NCBI GenBank assembly: GCA_038373865.1
Contig: JAXGGA010000021.1
Span: 1-64,000 of the forward strand
Source of the DNA: Uloborus plumipes
Taxonomy: Eukaryota; Arthropoda; Arachnida; Araneae; Uloboridae
Length of the DNA: 64,000 nt
Direction: 5' to 3'
Of this stretch, positions 1 through 11,395 are shown in pieces. Positions within the stretch are counted from its first letter, which is position 1; the number at the start of each line of letters is the position of its first letter. Made by a program: the position numbers and the translations under genes. The notes under the pieces were generated by a model. It ran no database searches. It worked only from the letters and a program-made list of their open reading frames with translations, and was not told where the DNA came from.

Positions 1-579
1 GCTCAGACTGACGATTCGCCCCTTAATCATACAAAACTTCAACTTGGGTCATAAAACAGCACGTGACAGCATAAGTAGATGAACAATTGAATCGGAATGC
101 AGAAAAAAAAAACAAAGAATTGTGCCTGATCCTTTTCGGACAGAGTGTCCCAAATAAGCCAGATTTTAATGTGAAAAACAGCATATGTATCATCGTGACT
201 AAAAAATGAATAGTACTTTCTTTGATAAAAATTATTAAAATTGGGATGGCCTAGATGGATTATTATTCTTTTCGCGGGACTTGAGAAATATTCAATGATC
301 ATATGCTGTGCTGCTTTTACCAATAAAATTTGGCTTATTTGGGACACTCTGTCCGAACAGGCTCAAGTACAATTCTTTGTTTTTTTTATGCATTCCGATT
401 CAGTTGTTCATCTACTTATGCTGTCACGTGCTGTTTTGGACCCAAGTTGAAGTTTTGTAGGATTAAGGGGCAAATCGTCAGTTTGAGCAGTTTTTCCAAT
501 TCCTTCATCTTTATGAAATATATTTTTTCTTGGTCTTTTGACCGATACGCATGTCTGAATTTGCTCTCCACAAAGTAAA
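1..579. repeat. Fold-back repeat, copy A, left part (cut by window start)
   Basis: The left arm (about 1-175) is the reverse complement of about 325-500; for example acttcaacttgggtc at 36-50 answers gacccaagttgaagt at 439-453. The unit continues to 579, where a 3-kb insertion interrupts it, and resumes at 3558. A second copy lies at 1535-2126 plus 2955-3173. The left end is outside the window. No coding sequence was recognised. Confidence 0.75.
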
Positions 580-1029
580 CAGGGTTGCCACAGGAAAAAT
601 GTTACAAAAAAGTAGCAAAAGTCGCCTAAAAATACTAAAAAAGTTGCCTTCAAAATAAAAAAAAGTTGCAAAAAAAGTAGCCATCAAAAAAAAAAACGGT
701 GCAAAGAAGCTGAATAGAAACATGTGACAAGCTAAACTGAATCATGAGTAATGCTTTAAAACAAGTTCAGAAAATAGACATATTTTGAACTAATGGTTAA
801 AGGTACAAATGAGGAAAAAAACAAAACAAAAGAGTACAATCGATGTTGCTTACTTTACAAGACTGCTGCCATTCAAAAGAAAAAACAATAATATACTCAT
901 ATAAATACAGAAAAATTACTCCGAAAATCTATGTTTTTGCTTTTTTACAGAAAAATAATTCTAACAAAGTAGTTTTCCTTTTGTTCATTAAGCAATTTAA
1001 TTTATTTCCTTCATCTTCATGCTCTCTTT

Positions 1030-1440
1030 TCTATTAATCAACTTTATACTGCTGAGCTATTCTAATACTTTCAATGTCTTTTGCTTTAATAGCTGATTTT
1101 AGCCTCTGGTTTACCTGTTTAAAAAGTACATCAGCTGATTTTTGAGTTTCCTTCCTCTCTCTATTTACAAATTTGACTTTTTATTCTAACTTTTTAACAG
1201 ATCCCTTCAAACTTGACAGCTTTTCTTTTTCTATTTTTCTTTGTTTCAACTTTTCTTCATTTTCTTTTTCTAATCTCACAATTGCTCTTCCCTCTCTTTC
1301 TTCTGGTCTTCAAGGTAGAATTGGTATGATTTGTATGCACCATAAGCTAAATTTAAAAGTTCCTTATCAATTTGGAACTGTGCAACTGTAGAATAGCGCT
1401 TCAGAGCATCTTATAATAAGCCTGTCATTCAATACGCGTT
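1030..1440 (-). pseudogene. Decayed lysine/glutamate-rich coding fragment
   Basis: Read on the minus strand, this stretch gives pieces that look once coding. They include a segment with the sequence LLNLAYGAYKSYQFYLEDQ followed by a K/E-rich run, then, after frameshifts and stops, KQVNQRLKSAIKAKDIES. The charged, probably coiled-coil composition and its position inside an inverted-repeat element suggest an old transposon-encoded protein. Family not recognised with certainty. It is broken by at least two stops and a frame change. Confidence 0.4.
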
Positions 1441-1534
1441 CCGACATCAAAGATTATCTTCCGATAGAGCTATCCTGGATATTGAAAACCCCTGAATATT
1501 GAACTTCACTATTACCATGAGGCTAAATGTGACT

Positions 1535-2126
1535 AAAAATGAATGTTACTTTCTCTGATGAAAATCATTAAAATTTGGGTGGCTTAGATGGATTATAATT
1601 CTATTAGCTTGACTAGAGAAAAGATTTGATGAGCATAAGCTGTGCTGCTTTTACCATTAAAATCTGGCTTATTTGGGACACTGTTTCCGAAGAGGCTCAA
1701 GCACAATTCTTTTTTTTTTGGGGGGGGGGGGCATCCGACGCAGTTGTTTATCTACTTAGCTGTCACGTACTGTTTTTGACCCAAGTAGAAGTTTTGTAGG
1801 ATTAAGGGGCGAATCGCCAGTTTTAGCCGTTTTTACAATTCCTTCATCCTTAAAAAATATAATTTTTCTAGGCCTTTTTGATCAATGCACATGTCTGAAT
1901 TTGCTCTCCACGAAGTAAAAAACAACGTACTATCATACTAGGGCCAATTTAAAAGACGAAAAATCAGCAAAGTGGATTCCTTTCCAAATTTCGGCTTCCA
2001 AACTTTCTCTTCTTCTTTACATGAGAACTACAGATATGAAAGTTTGATTATTCATTCAGCAATCTCTGCACCTTAAAGTCGAAGCAAAAAGTCCCACCTT
2101 TCCTCCAACAATTTCCTTTCAAAAGA
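1535..2126. repeat. Second copy (B) of the fold-back repeat, left part
   Basis: It parallels 208-579 and 3558-3775: both copies carry 'tggcttatttgggacact', 'aggattaaggggc' and 'catgtctgaatttgctctcc'. A poly-G run at about 1711-1722 is absent from copy A. The copy is interrupted at 2127 by a Helitron and continues at 2955-3173. Confidence 0.75.
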
Positions 2127-2954
2127 TCTACTTATATTAAAAACTGAGTATCTTTCTAACTATCTTTCTTTCTAACTATCTTTCTAACTATCTTTCTATC
2201 TTTCTATGTCACGCTTCTTTCTCCTGAACGCCAATGACCTGAAAGTCGAACCAGGTACCGATAGATAGGTAATTTTTCAGGCTTCATTAGTTTCAATTGA
2301 TATAATTATACGATTTTAATTAGCAAAGATATCAATTAATAAGTAGTCAAGTTTAAAGCGATTAAGCCTAATAAATGATTAAATATGAAATCCATTCTTG
2401 CATTGCAAAACGTGGTTGCCATGAAACAGTGATAAAAATGATAATGAGAATTTTGAATGAAGGCTTAACTAAATCAAACACGAAACTCATAAGCGGGCCA
2501 CTTACGTAGAATTTTCATCGCTAGCTACTGGTAATATTTTGAAACATTTATTTGTTGAAGAGCCATCTACTTATATTAAAAACTGAGTATCTATGTCTGC
2601 TTTTTTCCTTTGAGCGAGCTGAACTTACTGAAACTTTCCTCACCATCTTGAAGGCGTGAAGCATCTCAATAATTCGAATGATTTTTTTTATACATATAGG
2701 AAAAAAGTAAAGGCGTGAAGCGCCTGTAAGCGAGCCGCCTTGGCGGGGAGTACTTTCTTTAAATTTTTTTCTCACTACTTTTAGGGCACGAAGTGCCCGT
2801 GCAACGCCGGACCACGTGCGTGGTATGTCTTGAAATCGAATGAACATTAAATTATATCAAATAATATAACTTCAGAATGAGGTAAAAGTTAGAGAGGGGA
2901 GACGTTATGCATCAACATGCCGCAGGAAGCTAATCTAGCTGCCCTGGCAGCTAG
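2127..2954 (+). mobile_element. Non-autonomous Helitron, copy 1
   Basis: It starts with TCTACTTATATTAA after a host A and ends with the hairpin GCTGCCCTGGCAGC and CTAG before a host T, which are the Helitron termini (5'-TC, 3' hairpin plus CTRR, A/T insertion site, no target duplication). The uninterrupted equivalent in copy A (around 3770-3790) confirms both ends. A second copy of the 5' end lies inside at 2566, so it is built of two 5' ends and one 3' end. Tetranucleotide-like tctttctaac repeats follow the outer 5' end. Confidence 0.85.
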
Positions 2955-3173
2955 TATTTTCATAAAATCTGACTTTTGTCTAAACTTTTGCAATAGCAAA
3001 AAAAAATGTTTTTTGTAATTTCCGAATTTTGTTTCGGTTATTTTTTTAAAAACTCCACACAAATATTTGGGACAATATTGTCTACCTACAGCAGAAATTC
3101 GAATGCATTTCTCTGAATAGTTTTCTTTTTATTCATATATTTGCATTTTGTCTACTATTTTGCATCGCACTGT
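2955..3173. repeat. Copy B of the fold-back repeat, right part
   Basis: It resumes the repeat after the Helitron and matches 3773-3993 of copy A. Both end in TTTTGCATCGCA(C/G)TGTATAA, after which the two loci diverge; this gives the right boundary of the repeat. Confidence 0.7.
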
Positions 3174-3542
3174 ATAAGGTTTCAGCTTTTGGAAAAGCGT
3201 AGATATCAGTAATGTAAGAAGTATACAAATTAGTTTCATACAGGATTGACTTTCGTTTTCGCATCACTTAAGCCACGCCCAACTTGTTGATTGGATGCAG
3301 TGGATCGGTGCAGCCCATAACGTCTATTTAGGAAAGGTTTTATTCTTGAAATGGAAATTATTTAAAACCATGGGTGAAAGAAAATCTCCAGGTGTTTAAA
3401 AAGAAAACTTATGTCAGGAGGGAAAAGTCTCCAAAAAAGCAGATTCAGTGAAGAAAAGTAGCTTTTTGGCCTCTTTTTGCATAAAAAAGTAGCTAAAGTC
3501 GCCTTGTGTCTAAAAAAGTAGCAAAAAGTAGCATTTAAGTAT
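3174..3542. other. Right flank inside the composite insertion
   Basis: No gene is seen. The last ~150 bases are the right subterminal region of the 580-3557 element, with repeated 'aaaaaagtagc' blocks mirroring those at 600-690. Confidence 0.5.
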
Positions 3543-3557
3543 CCTGTGGCAACCCTG

Positions 3558-3993
3558 AGTAAAAAACAACGTACTACCATACTAGAGCCGATTTAAAAGA
3601 CAAAAAATTAATAAAGTAAGTTCATTTTCAAATATCCGGTTCCAAACTTCCTCATCTTCTTTACACGTGAACTAAAGAGCTTTTGAGATTTTGATTATTT
3701 ATTCAGAAATACCTGCACTTTATAAATGAATAATAAAGTCCCGTCTTTCCTCCACCAATCACATTTCAAGGGATATTTGCATAAAATCTAACTATTGTCT
3801 AAACTTTTGCAACAATGTAAAAAAATGTCTTTTTTAATATCCAAAATTTGATTCCAGTTACTGTTTTAAGAACTCCAGACACGTATTTGGGAAAATATTG
3901 TGTACTTGCAGTAGAAATTTGAAAGCATTTCGTTGAATAGTTTTCTTTTTATTCACATATTTGCCATTTGTCTAAACTTTTGCATCGCAGTGT
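3558..3993. repeat. Copy A of the fold-back repeat, right part
   Basis: It continues the sequence broken at 579 and aligns with 1915-2126 plus 2955-3173. It contains the unoccupied Helitron target site (caagggA^TATTTgcat near 3770). Confidence 0.7.
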
Positions 3994-5030
3994 ATAAAAT
4001 CACTCTCCTAAAATTTCAGCTCCCTAATCTTAGTAGAAGATGGTGCTCAAACACCCTTCATTTTTACTATTTTTTGTAATTTTCAATTTTTGGGTTTTTC
4101 AAACTAAAGAGAGCATTTTCTTGGAAGAGATTTTTTTTCAACTATTCTCATTTTCCAACGTATAAATATTAGTTTAACCAAAGATATTTCCTCACAAGTT
4201 CCATTCATTTTAATAACTTTAAATCGAAAAAATATTTGGCAAAGAATTAAATAAAAAAGGAAGAATGTGGCACATAGAACTTAAAAAAATACTTTAACAA
4301 GTTTGAAACTTCAACTGTAAGTTTTTTATAAATCTATGATCACTCTTGCTGATTATAAAGAGATAATTGAGTCATTATTAGTCAATTAAGGAGCATATCT
4401 GAGAAAATCCAGTCTCTGATATGCCTTTAAATATTTATGTTCATATATAAGAAAGATTTTTCATTTAATCATGAGAGAAAAAAACAAGGTACAACAATTT
4501 CTACAGTTTCAGTGCCTTTTAGTACAGTAAAACGAACAGATTGAACATTAATAGATTCTCCATTTGCTATTAAAACTTCGGGGAATGTCTGAACTTGGAA
4601 AAAAACTTATAAGGTATGAACGATCTAGAAATTGAAATAATAACTAAGACAGTTTTATTAAAGTACTTGTAACACCTTTCTGGTGAATTATTTAGTTTGA
4701 CTTAGTTTATCGTGTCAAATTCTAGTTGAAAGAAAAGCAAGTTATTACAAGAATAAAGATTTGAAATATAATAAGTGTAGTACAGAACAATTGGATTTTT
4801 TTCAAACATGATTATTAGGGATTATTTTCTAACATTCTTCGTCCTACGCCCCAGCGAATGCAAATATAATATCAATCACAGAATTAAAAGAAAAAAAATA
4901 AAATAAATAAATAATTATGAATAATGCTGCTGAGGAAAATGTTCAAATAATTCAAGAATTTAACAGAATTTTTTTTAATAATGAAGCCAATAAGCAGTTT
5001 CTTTTACCTGCTGTTGAGAAAAAATTGAGT
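3994..5030. other. AT-rich sequence, nothing recognised
   Basis: No open frame of note, RNA gene or element boundary is visible here. Confidence 0.6.
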
Positions 5031-5389
5031 AGGGGAGAGCGGGGCTAAAAGTTCCGTTTTTTGATCAAGCTCAAAATTCGTTTTGAAAACTTTGTTCTAG
5101 AATTAATATTCCGAGGTTAAAACTTAGTATTATATGTCCCTTTGATATACAGACTGTTTTTTGAGTTGTATTTTGTAAGGTTTTTTAATAATTAATTTTA
5201 TAGCAAGTAAAGCCGAAAAGGAACAACTAACCCCGTCTTGGGGCAAGTTGTTCCGTGGTTGGGGCAAATTGTTCCGATATTAACAAGACGATGAATAACG
5301 ATGCTGATTTCGAATTTAACCACGTTGCGAGATGAATAACTCCTTAAAAACATAATTTGTATTAAAAAAACAATGGTTGATATTAGTAT

Positions 5390-5830
5390 GACTTTATGTA
5401 CGGCTGTATGACTGTATGTACGTATGTATGCATGTGCGTATGTAGGTATGTCGCGTAACTCAAAAACTGTATACCGTAGAAGATTCTAATTTGATATGTT
5501 GGCTTTGAGGGAGGTCTAGTTGTGTACCTCCCCTTGTGGTTGCATTCGAATGTTCCCGGGGGGGGGGGCTTACCCTTCTTTGGGGTAAATCAGTGTTAAT
5601 TTTAATGTAGACAAAAGTGATATGAATTGGCGCAATCACTTGACGATATATCGCCAAGCTTTTGGTCGCCAAGTGTTTGACGCCAACTTGGTGACAGCTC
5701 GCCAAGTTGGCGACAAATTTGCCGAAGAAAATGATTTCTTGAATTTCGGTTCAATTTTTGCGCTATTGGCGATATTTTGCGAAAAATCCACTGAATGCTG
5801 TTAAAATCGGCCATATTTAGAAAATTAGTT
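5390..5830. repeat. Interspersed repeat with TTGGCG palindromes, copy 1
   Basis: It is homologous to 13880-14310. Both start in a degenerate tatgtacgtatg tract, share 'aactcaaaaact' and 'gttgcattcgaatgttccc', and then a cluster of CGCCAAG/CTTGGCG motifs that can pair with each other (5640-5775). The short frames on both strands are by-products of the palindromes. A poly-G run lies at about 5559-5568. Confidence 0.7.
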
Positions 5831-5949
5831 TACGCTCAAGAAAAAAAATGGCAACCCATTTTTATTCAACTTTTTTTTTACCATTCATTTTTTTCACGCT
5901 AATTAGAACAGACGATTTCTGTAAATCCAATTTGAAATTGATTTTTACT

Positions 5950-6243
5950 AACTTAAAAACGCCTGTATCTTTTTGCCGGGTGAAGCGGTTAGTAATTTCC
6001 AAAGCTGCGCGAGAAAATTTCCTTTAGGACGTATTTTCTTCGATCTTTCTGATGAGACCTTTGCTTTGAGGCTTTTCCTGTTACGACGGGATTTAAAACT
6101 TTTTTTGGCGATTGATTTCTTTTTTGCACTAGATGCCGGCAAAATATCGACTTTAATAATGCAATCGGGACTTATAGACACGCGTTGCTTGACAAAAGTT
6201 TTATTCTCAAGGTAGACCGTGCAAAGCCGGGCAACGCATCTAG
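5950..6243 (+). mobile_element. Probable Helitron 3' fragment
   Basis: The segment ends ACCGTGCAAAGCCGGGCAAC followed by GCATCTAG and T. This matches the usual arthropod Helitron terminus (imperfect GC hairpin, then CTAG^T). The 5' end cannot be placed. A 105-codon minus-strand frame here has biased K/S/R composition and no recognised domain. Confidence 0.4.
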
Positions 6244-7081
6244 TAAATAGTAAATTATAACACATTAATATGGTAAAATACAGTTAATACAGTGCAACAA
6301 ATGAAAATTACATATAATAACTAACAGCTTCAACAGCTAATAAGCTAAGATAATTGGTTCAGTCTTCAGTTATAACAGGGAGCTATCTAGAACTTCTAAT
6401 ACGATTCTCCGAAATTATGACTTTTATATCAAAGTATGAAACATATTTCGATAGCTTACATGGTTCGCTTTTCGAAAATTTTATATCTAATATATATCTA
6501 TCGGATAGACTGAATATTTCTGGATTTATGTTTGATGAAATCTCACTTTCGGTCTTCACAGTAGCATATAATATTTATTTATATGTGTATTAAGTCACTG
6601 CATCACTGGTTCAGATGAATAGGGCAAGACGTTTCTTCGGGATAGTTGCTAATTTTTCTGGGGCAAGTTGTTCCGCGGAACAACTTGCCCCCAAAAAAGG
6701 GAACAACTAGCCCCAAAAGCACATGTCTTTAAAACATTAAATTATAGGTTAGATAACGAAACATAAATAGTTTCAGCGTAGGATATAAGGGTGCACAATC
6801 TATCTTCATGTAAAAAAACCAAAAAGCTAAACATTAACTATTCAATTTAGGGCGAAAGACCAAAAACACCAAAAACAAAAATATTTACTTTCGTAAATCA
6901 GTAATGCACGTGCTCGGCTTTTGATACACCGGACGCCACTGGGCTGGCTAAAATGGCCGCCATTTGTGCGCTATAACATTCTATTTCACGACGTATTTAC
7001 AAAATACATGTATCTTTTTTCTTAGCTGAGCTATTTCAAAGGGAACAACTTACCCGCGGAACTTTTAGCCTCCCGCTCTCA

Positions 7082-8168
7082 TCCCATACTTATTCTTGCT
7101 GGGACAATAAAATATTCCACTTACTAAAAGTCTCTCCAACAGAAAACAATCATATACATAAATATAACATTATACGAAAATGAATTCCATTAGCAAGAAG
7201 TTTAAGTATTTTGGCTTTAATTAAAAACTTCTAGCAAATTTCAGTATAACAACACTGCTCGACACAAAATGAACTTCAAATGTATCTGACACTATTCTTG
7301 CTGTTTCCTTTGTAAAATGCCCCGCTGAATCCAAATATGATCTTCGCTTCCCCCTTCACGGTAATCGCTCGATCATAACTGGAATGAATATAAATAATAC
7401 TGAAAGGTTCGTTACTGAAATTAATCTGCAGTGCGACTCATATGTAACATGCGATGTTTCCAAGGTTTAAAAAAAATTTTTTACAGCTTGAAAATTTTTT
7501 GGACGTGCATGGGAGTCATAGAAGGCAGTCCGATATTATTGTGTTGCACCAAAAAATAAGTGTAAAATTTTGAAGCTGGAAAAAATGAGTTGTTGATATG
7601 TTAAATATTTTACGGAGGCGAGGGGAAAATATCCCCATGAGTCTCTTAACTTGCGAAAAGTGTTTATGATTTTGAACTTTTCTACCCTCTAGCCCTATAG
7701 AAGAATGTTAATGGTAAATATAATACTTCCTTCCCCTCTAAATAATATCTATGAAATTGTCGAAATCTGAGGAAATTTGGAGGGGAGGGGGGCGCTATTT
7801 CCGAAAAGTGGGAGGCAATGGGGAAAAAGGGTGGCCACATTAGGATTCAGGGGATCATTCAACATAGGAATCAGCAAGAATGATAGCAAAACACCCGGAT
7901 TTTTTTTTTTTTTTTTTTGCAACTCAACCGAAAAACGCTTGAAATTGACAAAAACTGGAGAACTCTTTGAGCTTTGAGAACCGTCTTTTTATTTAAGTAG
8001 GAGGTTCAAATTTTGGCGGTATATTAGGGTGGATAAAGGTAAAAAAAATGAGCCATAGCCGTGACCTCTAGGACAATTTTTCTTGTTTTTTTTATAAAAG
8101 GTTTGTGAACCATCCTAGTGGAAGGGAAACACGAAATGTAACATTAAGCAAATTTTATTACTGTACTA
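7082..8168. other. No gene recognised
   Basis: AT-rich sequence with a T-run at about 7900-7918 and G-rich patches (7780-7825). Nothing coding was seen. Confidence 0.55.
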
Positions 8169-8520
8169 CACTGTAAAAAATGAATATTGTTTTTGCAGCA
8201 TAATGCAGCTAATTTTACAGTAATAAACTGTAAAACTGCTAATTTTACTGTAATAAACAGCAAAATTGCTAACTTGACAGTTTATTATCGTGCATTTTAT
8301 AGTTTTAAACTGGAACCTCTGCTGCCAGTATTATAACTGTTGTTTTCATAGCATAATACAGCTAAATTTTACGGCAATAAACTGTAAAATGTCTGACTTT
8401 ACAGTAAGAAACTGTAAAATTACTAGTTTGACAGTCTATTACTGTGCATTATACAGTTTTAAATTGGAACCTCGGCTACCAGTATTGCACTGTAAAAACA
8501 ACAGTTCGTTTTTTGCAGTG
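8169..8520. mobile_element. TA-flanked MITE with ACTGTAAA units, copy 1
   Basis: It begins CACTGTAAAAAATGAAT and ends GTTCGTTTTTTGCAGTG, a 17-bp imperfect TIR. The interior is tandem 28-31 bp units of the form TTTACAGT-AATA-AACTGTAAA. The left flank is TA and the right flank is CA. It is non-coding and probably mobilised by a Tc1/mariner-type enzyme. Confidence 0.8.
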
Positions 8521-8895
8521 CACGGTCTACCTCGCAAATTGAAATCGTGTCGAGTGACGCCGGTTCGACAATCAGGCTTAAATAAAAGAATAAAAATAGT
8601 GCAAACTTTCCTGCCAACATGTATAAAAAAGCAATTTTCTGATTCAAAATTTAAATTTACAGCTCTATGGCTTTTTTTTCTGTTTAATTTCAATAATTCA
8701 GCCATTGTTGTTAATATGCGTAAACATTCCGTTTCGCGGACTTCCTGACGAATACATCCCTAAAGGGGATTTTGACTTCATAAGGGGGTGGAGACAAAAT
8801 CAATTCTTGAGCATCAACGAACTGCCATGCCGAATTCGGCAAAGATTCGACACAAACTGTGGATTTGTGTAAGAAAAATTTCTGCGGGAGTTTTC

Positions 8896-9829
8896 TCCAC
8901 TAATAATAAAGTTTTAGGTGGGTCTGTCTTTCTCTATCTATGTGACCTGCGTAGCGCCAAAACCGTTCGATCGATTTTCATAAAATTTGGCACAAAATTT
9001 GTTTGTAGCATGGGATGTGTACTACGAAGTATTTTCGAAAATTCCATTTTGTTCTTTTTCTAATCCAATTCTTAGCTCATTTTTCATACAAATTCAATAA
9101 AATGGGGAAGAAATATTTCATACACATTATCAAGTCTATTGTCATTCAAAAGCTTAAAATTTTCTGCTAAAGATGATGTCAGCTCGAAGGTTCTGCGAGC
9201 ATTAGAAGAGCTGTAGTAATTGTTCATAGAATCTTGGAATTCAATGCTTACCTTCAGCAAGCCAAACGATTTTAAGCGGTTAAGCTCGAGAATAAAATTT
9301 GAGAATGAAAATGAAATGAATTATTTTATCAACGAAAATTAACTTTTCATGCTGGAATATGGTTACATTTTTATATCTATTATTTGTTTCGTACTTTTTC
9401 CGTTAATAATTTTTAAAATGTTTTTGTTTTTGCAGCAATCCAAACTTCAAGCCTTATTAAAAAGAGTTAAATGAAATATTTTAACTGTTGAAAAAATCGT
9501 CTGCTTTTCTTTTCGCAGTTTTTAAGGAATTAAAACTCGGTAAATTATAAAATACCGTATAAATTGCGGTATTGTAACGTTCTTTCAAAAATGTTTCATT
9601 TTGAAAAATGTACTATTTTGTTTTTAAAGCTAGGAAAGAAAATTTTCTTCTTCTTTTAAACTTTGGTGAGAATTCTGTTGTTTTATTATAAGGAATTTTT
9701 TCTGTTGGTACTTTTAAAGAATTAAAATTGAATTATTCCTAAAATTGAGTATTTTTTCTGCGATATCAATTTATTACCAGATGACCTTTTAATTTTATAC
9801 CACGGGCAAAGCCGTGCGGTTACCGCTAG
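8896..9829 (+). mobile_element. Probable Helitron
   Basis: The 3' end has the hairpin CACGGGCAAAGCCGTG, then cggttaccg and CTAG before T (9800-9830). The 5' part (from about 8896, TCCACTAATAATAAAG) carries 'ccgttcgatcgattttcat' and 'aaatttggcacaaaattt', typical of the first 100 bases of arthropod Helitrons. The 5' boundary is approximate. Confidence 0.5.
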
Positions 9830-10925
9830 TTTATAAATAAAAGAAGAAAGTCCAATTGTGCATTCTAATGCATCAAAGAACGCACACAAAAATAATCCTC
9901 GTCATTTAGCCCTTGGTTTTCTTTTCATAACGAAAACTAAAACAAAAGGGCAAAAGATAATTTCTTTTATCTCTTATGAGCATAATGTCTTCCCAAATTA
10001 TCGCTGCTGATAATATACCAACATGAAATTCAACTAATAAGAAAGAATACAATTTCGTTTTGTACTGAAAAAAATTTAAACACTACTTTTAAAAATTTAA
10101 AAAGCTCGATCAGCGTTTAAACCACCATTTTTATGAAAAAAACATGTTAATTACGTGTAACAAGCAACATACTCCTTTAACAGCTCGAATTTCCATGAAG
10201 AATGGGAAAATTTTAGTCATCAGAAACTCTCAACTGCATTCAAAAGAAGAGTAGAATATTATTATGGAATAAATTTGCATTTTATTCCATATTCTAAAAA
10301 AAGAAATGAAGAAGATAAATAAAAGATTAATTTCGTTTTGTTTAACTTGGTCAAATTTAATTGGATTGTAAATGGAAATTTTTCTCGTGTGTTAGATTTG
10401 AAGTGATTATACGGGAAAAATAAGTTAAAATAAGTGCGTATTTTAAATAATAGAAAAGTTGCATTTATAAGAATGCTTAACATAAACCAGCTGAGCCCTT
10501 TTTACTGAAGCGTTTTAGCAATAGATACTTTTTATTTATTTTCAATGTAAAAAAAATAAGAGAAAAAAAGATAATATGATTCCAAAATTTTATAGTAATT
10601 GAAAAATCAACATAACCACCCGATGTAATTGAAACAATACCTTGATTTTAAAACCAATTGATAAATTACTTTAAATATATAAGAAAAAATGTTTTAACCG
10701 GAAACATTTTTAATGTGACTATTTTTCTACCAATAGCCAGATTATTTTAATGCAGCCGTAGAATTTTTAAAAGTAAGCATTACAATTTTTTTAAGCAAAA
10801 GAGATTTTAAAGCTATTTCTTTTTAATAAGAAATTTGAAAAACTAATAGGTTTAATATAAAACTTTGAACACGAAAACGGATTAATTCGTTTAAGACCCT
10901 AATTTTATTCCGACCACCTTATCTA
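9830..10925. other. AT-rich sequence, nothing recognised
   Basis: No coding region, RNA or element termini were found. Confidence 0.6.
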
Positions 10926-11340
10926 CACTGTAAAAAATGAATGATGTGTTTACAATATAATACAGCTGGTTTTACAGAAATTTTACAGTAATAAACGGCA
11001 AAACTACCAATTTTACAGTAATAAACGGCAAAACTACCAATTTTACAGTAATAAACGGCAAAACTACCAATTTTACAGTAATAAACTGTAAAATTTCTAA
11101 TTTACAGTTTATTAGCATTTTACAGTTTTAAACTGAAACCTCTGCAGCCAGTATTACACTATTGATTTTACAGCATAATACAGCTAATTTTATGGTAATA
11201 AACTGTAACATTGCTAATTTCACAGTAATAAACTGTAAAATAGCTAGTTTTACAGTTTATTACTGCGCTATTACAGTTTTAAACTGAAACATCTGCTTTC
11301 AGTATAAAACTGTAAAAACAACAACTTATTTTTAGCAGTG
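10926..11340. mobile_element. TA-flanked MITE with ACTGTAAA units, copy 2
   Basis: CACTGTAAAAAATGAATG at the left, CTTATTTTTAGCAGTG at the right, flanked by TA on both sides (target duplication). It contains three identical 30-bp units with the core aataaacggcaaaactacca (about 10980-11070) among more diverged ones. Confidence 0.85.
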
Positions 11341-11342
11341 TA

Positions 11343-11395
11343 GTGGCAGCAAAACCTGACTCGGACGGGGTGGTCCCGGGTTCAAATCCAGGCTA
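11343..11395 (+). other. tRNA-like 3' half (box B) between two MITEs
   Basis: The short gap between two transposons holds GGTCCCGGGTTCAAATCC, a good RNA polymerase III box B / T-arm, with an imperfect 5-bp T-stem. No complete cloverleaf can be drawn, so it is a tRNA relic or SINE piece, not a tRNA gene. Confidence 0.4.

Larger units (their letters stand above)
580..3557. mobile_element. Composite insertion with CAGGGTTGCCACAGG termini
   Basis: The left end begins CAGGGTTGCCACAGG (580-594) and the right end is its reverse complement CCTGTGGCAACCCTG (3543-3557). The repeat unit on either side continues across it, with AGTAAA present on both sides (574-579 and 3558-3563), which reads as a 6-bp target duplication. 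Subterminal regions share repeated 'aaaagtagc' and 'gtcgcc' motifs in opposite orientation. Inside are a decayed coding fragment, a second copy of the very repeat it landed in, and a Helitron. Superfamily is unsettled; the CAGGG start is hAT-like, but hAT normally duplicates 8 bp. Confidence 0.65.
5031..7081. mobile_element. DNA transposon with GGGGAGAGCGGGGC termini
   Basis: The left end aggggagagcggggctaaaa (5031-5050) is answered by the right end 'cggaacttttagcctcccgc' (7057-7076). Subterminal copies of 'ggggcaagttgttccg' occur near 5238-5275 and in both orientations at 6661-6715, as transposase-binding repeats often do. No intact transposase is seen. A separate repeat (5390-5830) and a Helitron-like tail (to 6243) sit inside. 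Exact ends and TSD were not resolved. Confidence 0.6.

Noticed and set aside
2548..2847. 99-codon minus frame as a host gene
   Set aside because: It lies wholly within a Helitron and repeats in its other copies; kept only as a question about the antisense frame.
8290..8748. 152-codon + frame
   Set aside because: Its first two thirds are translated MITE units (ACTGTAAA repeats); no domain is present.
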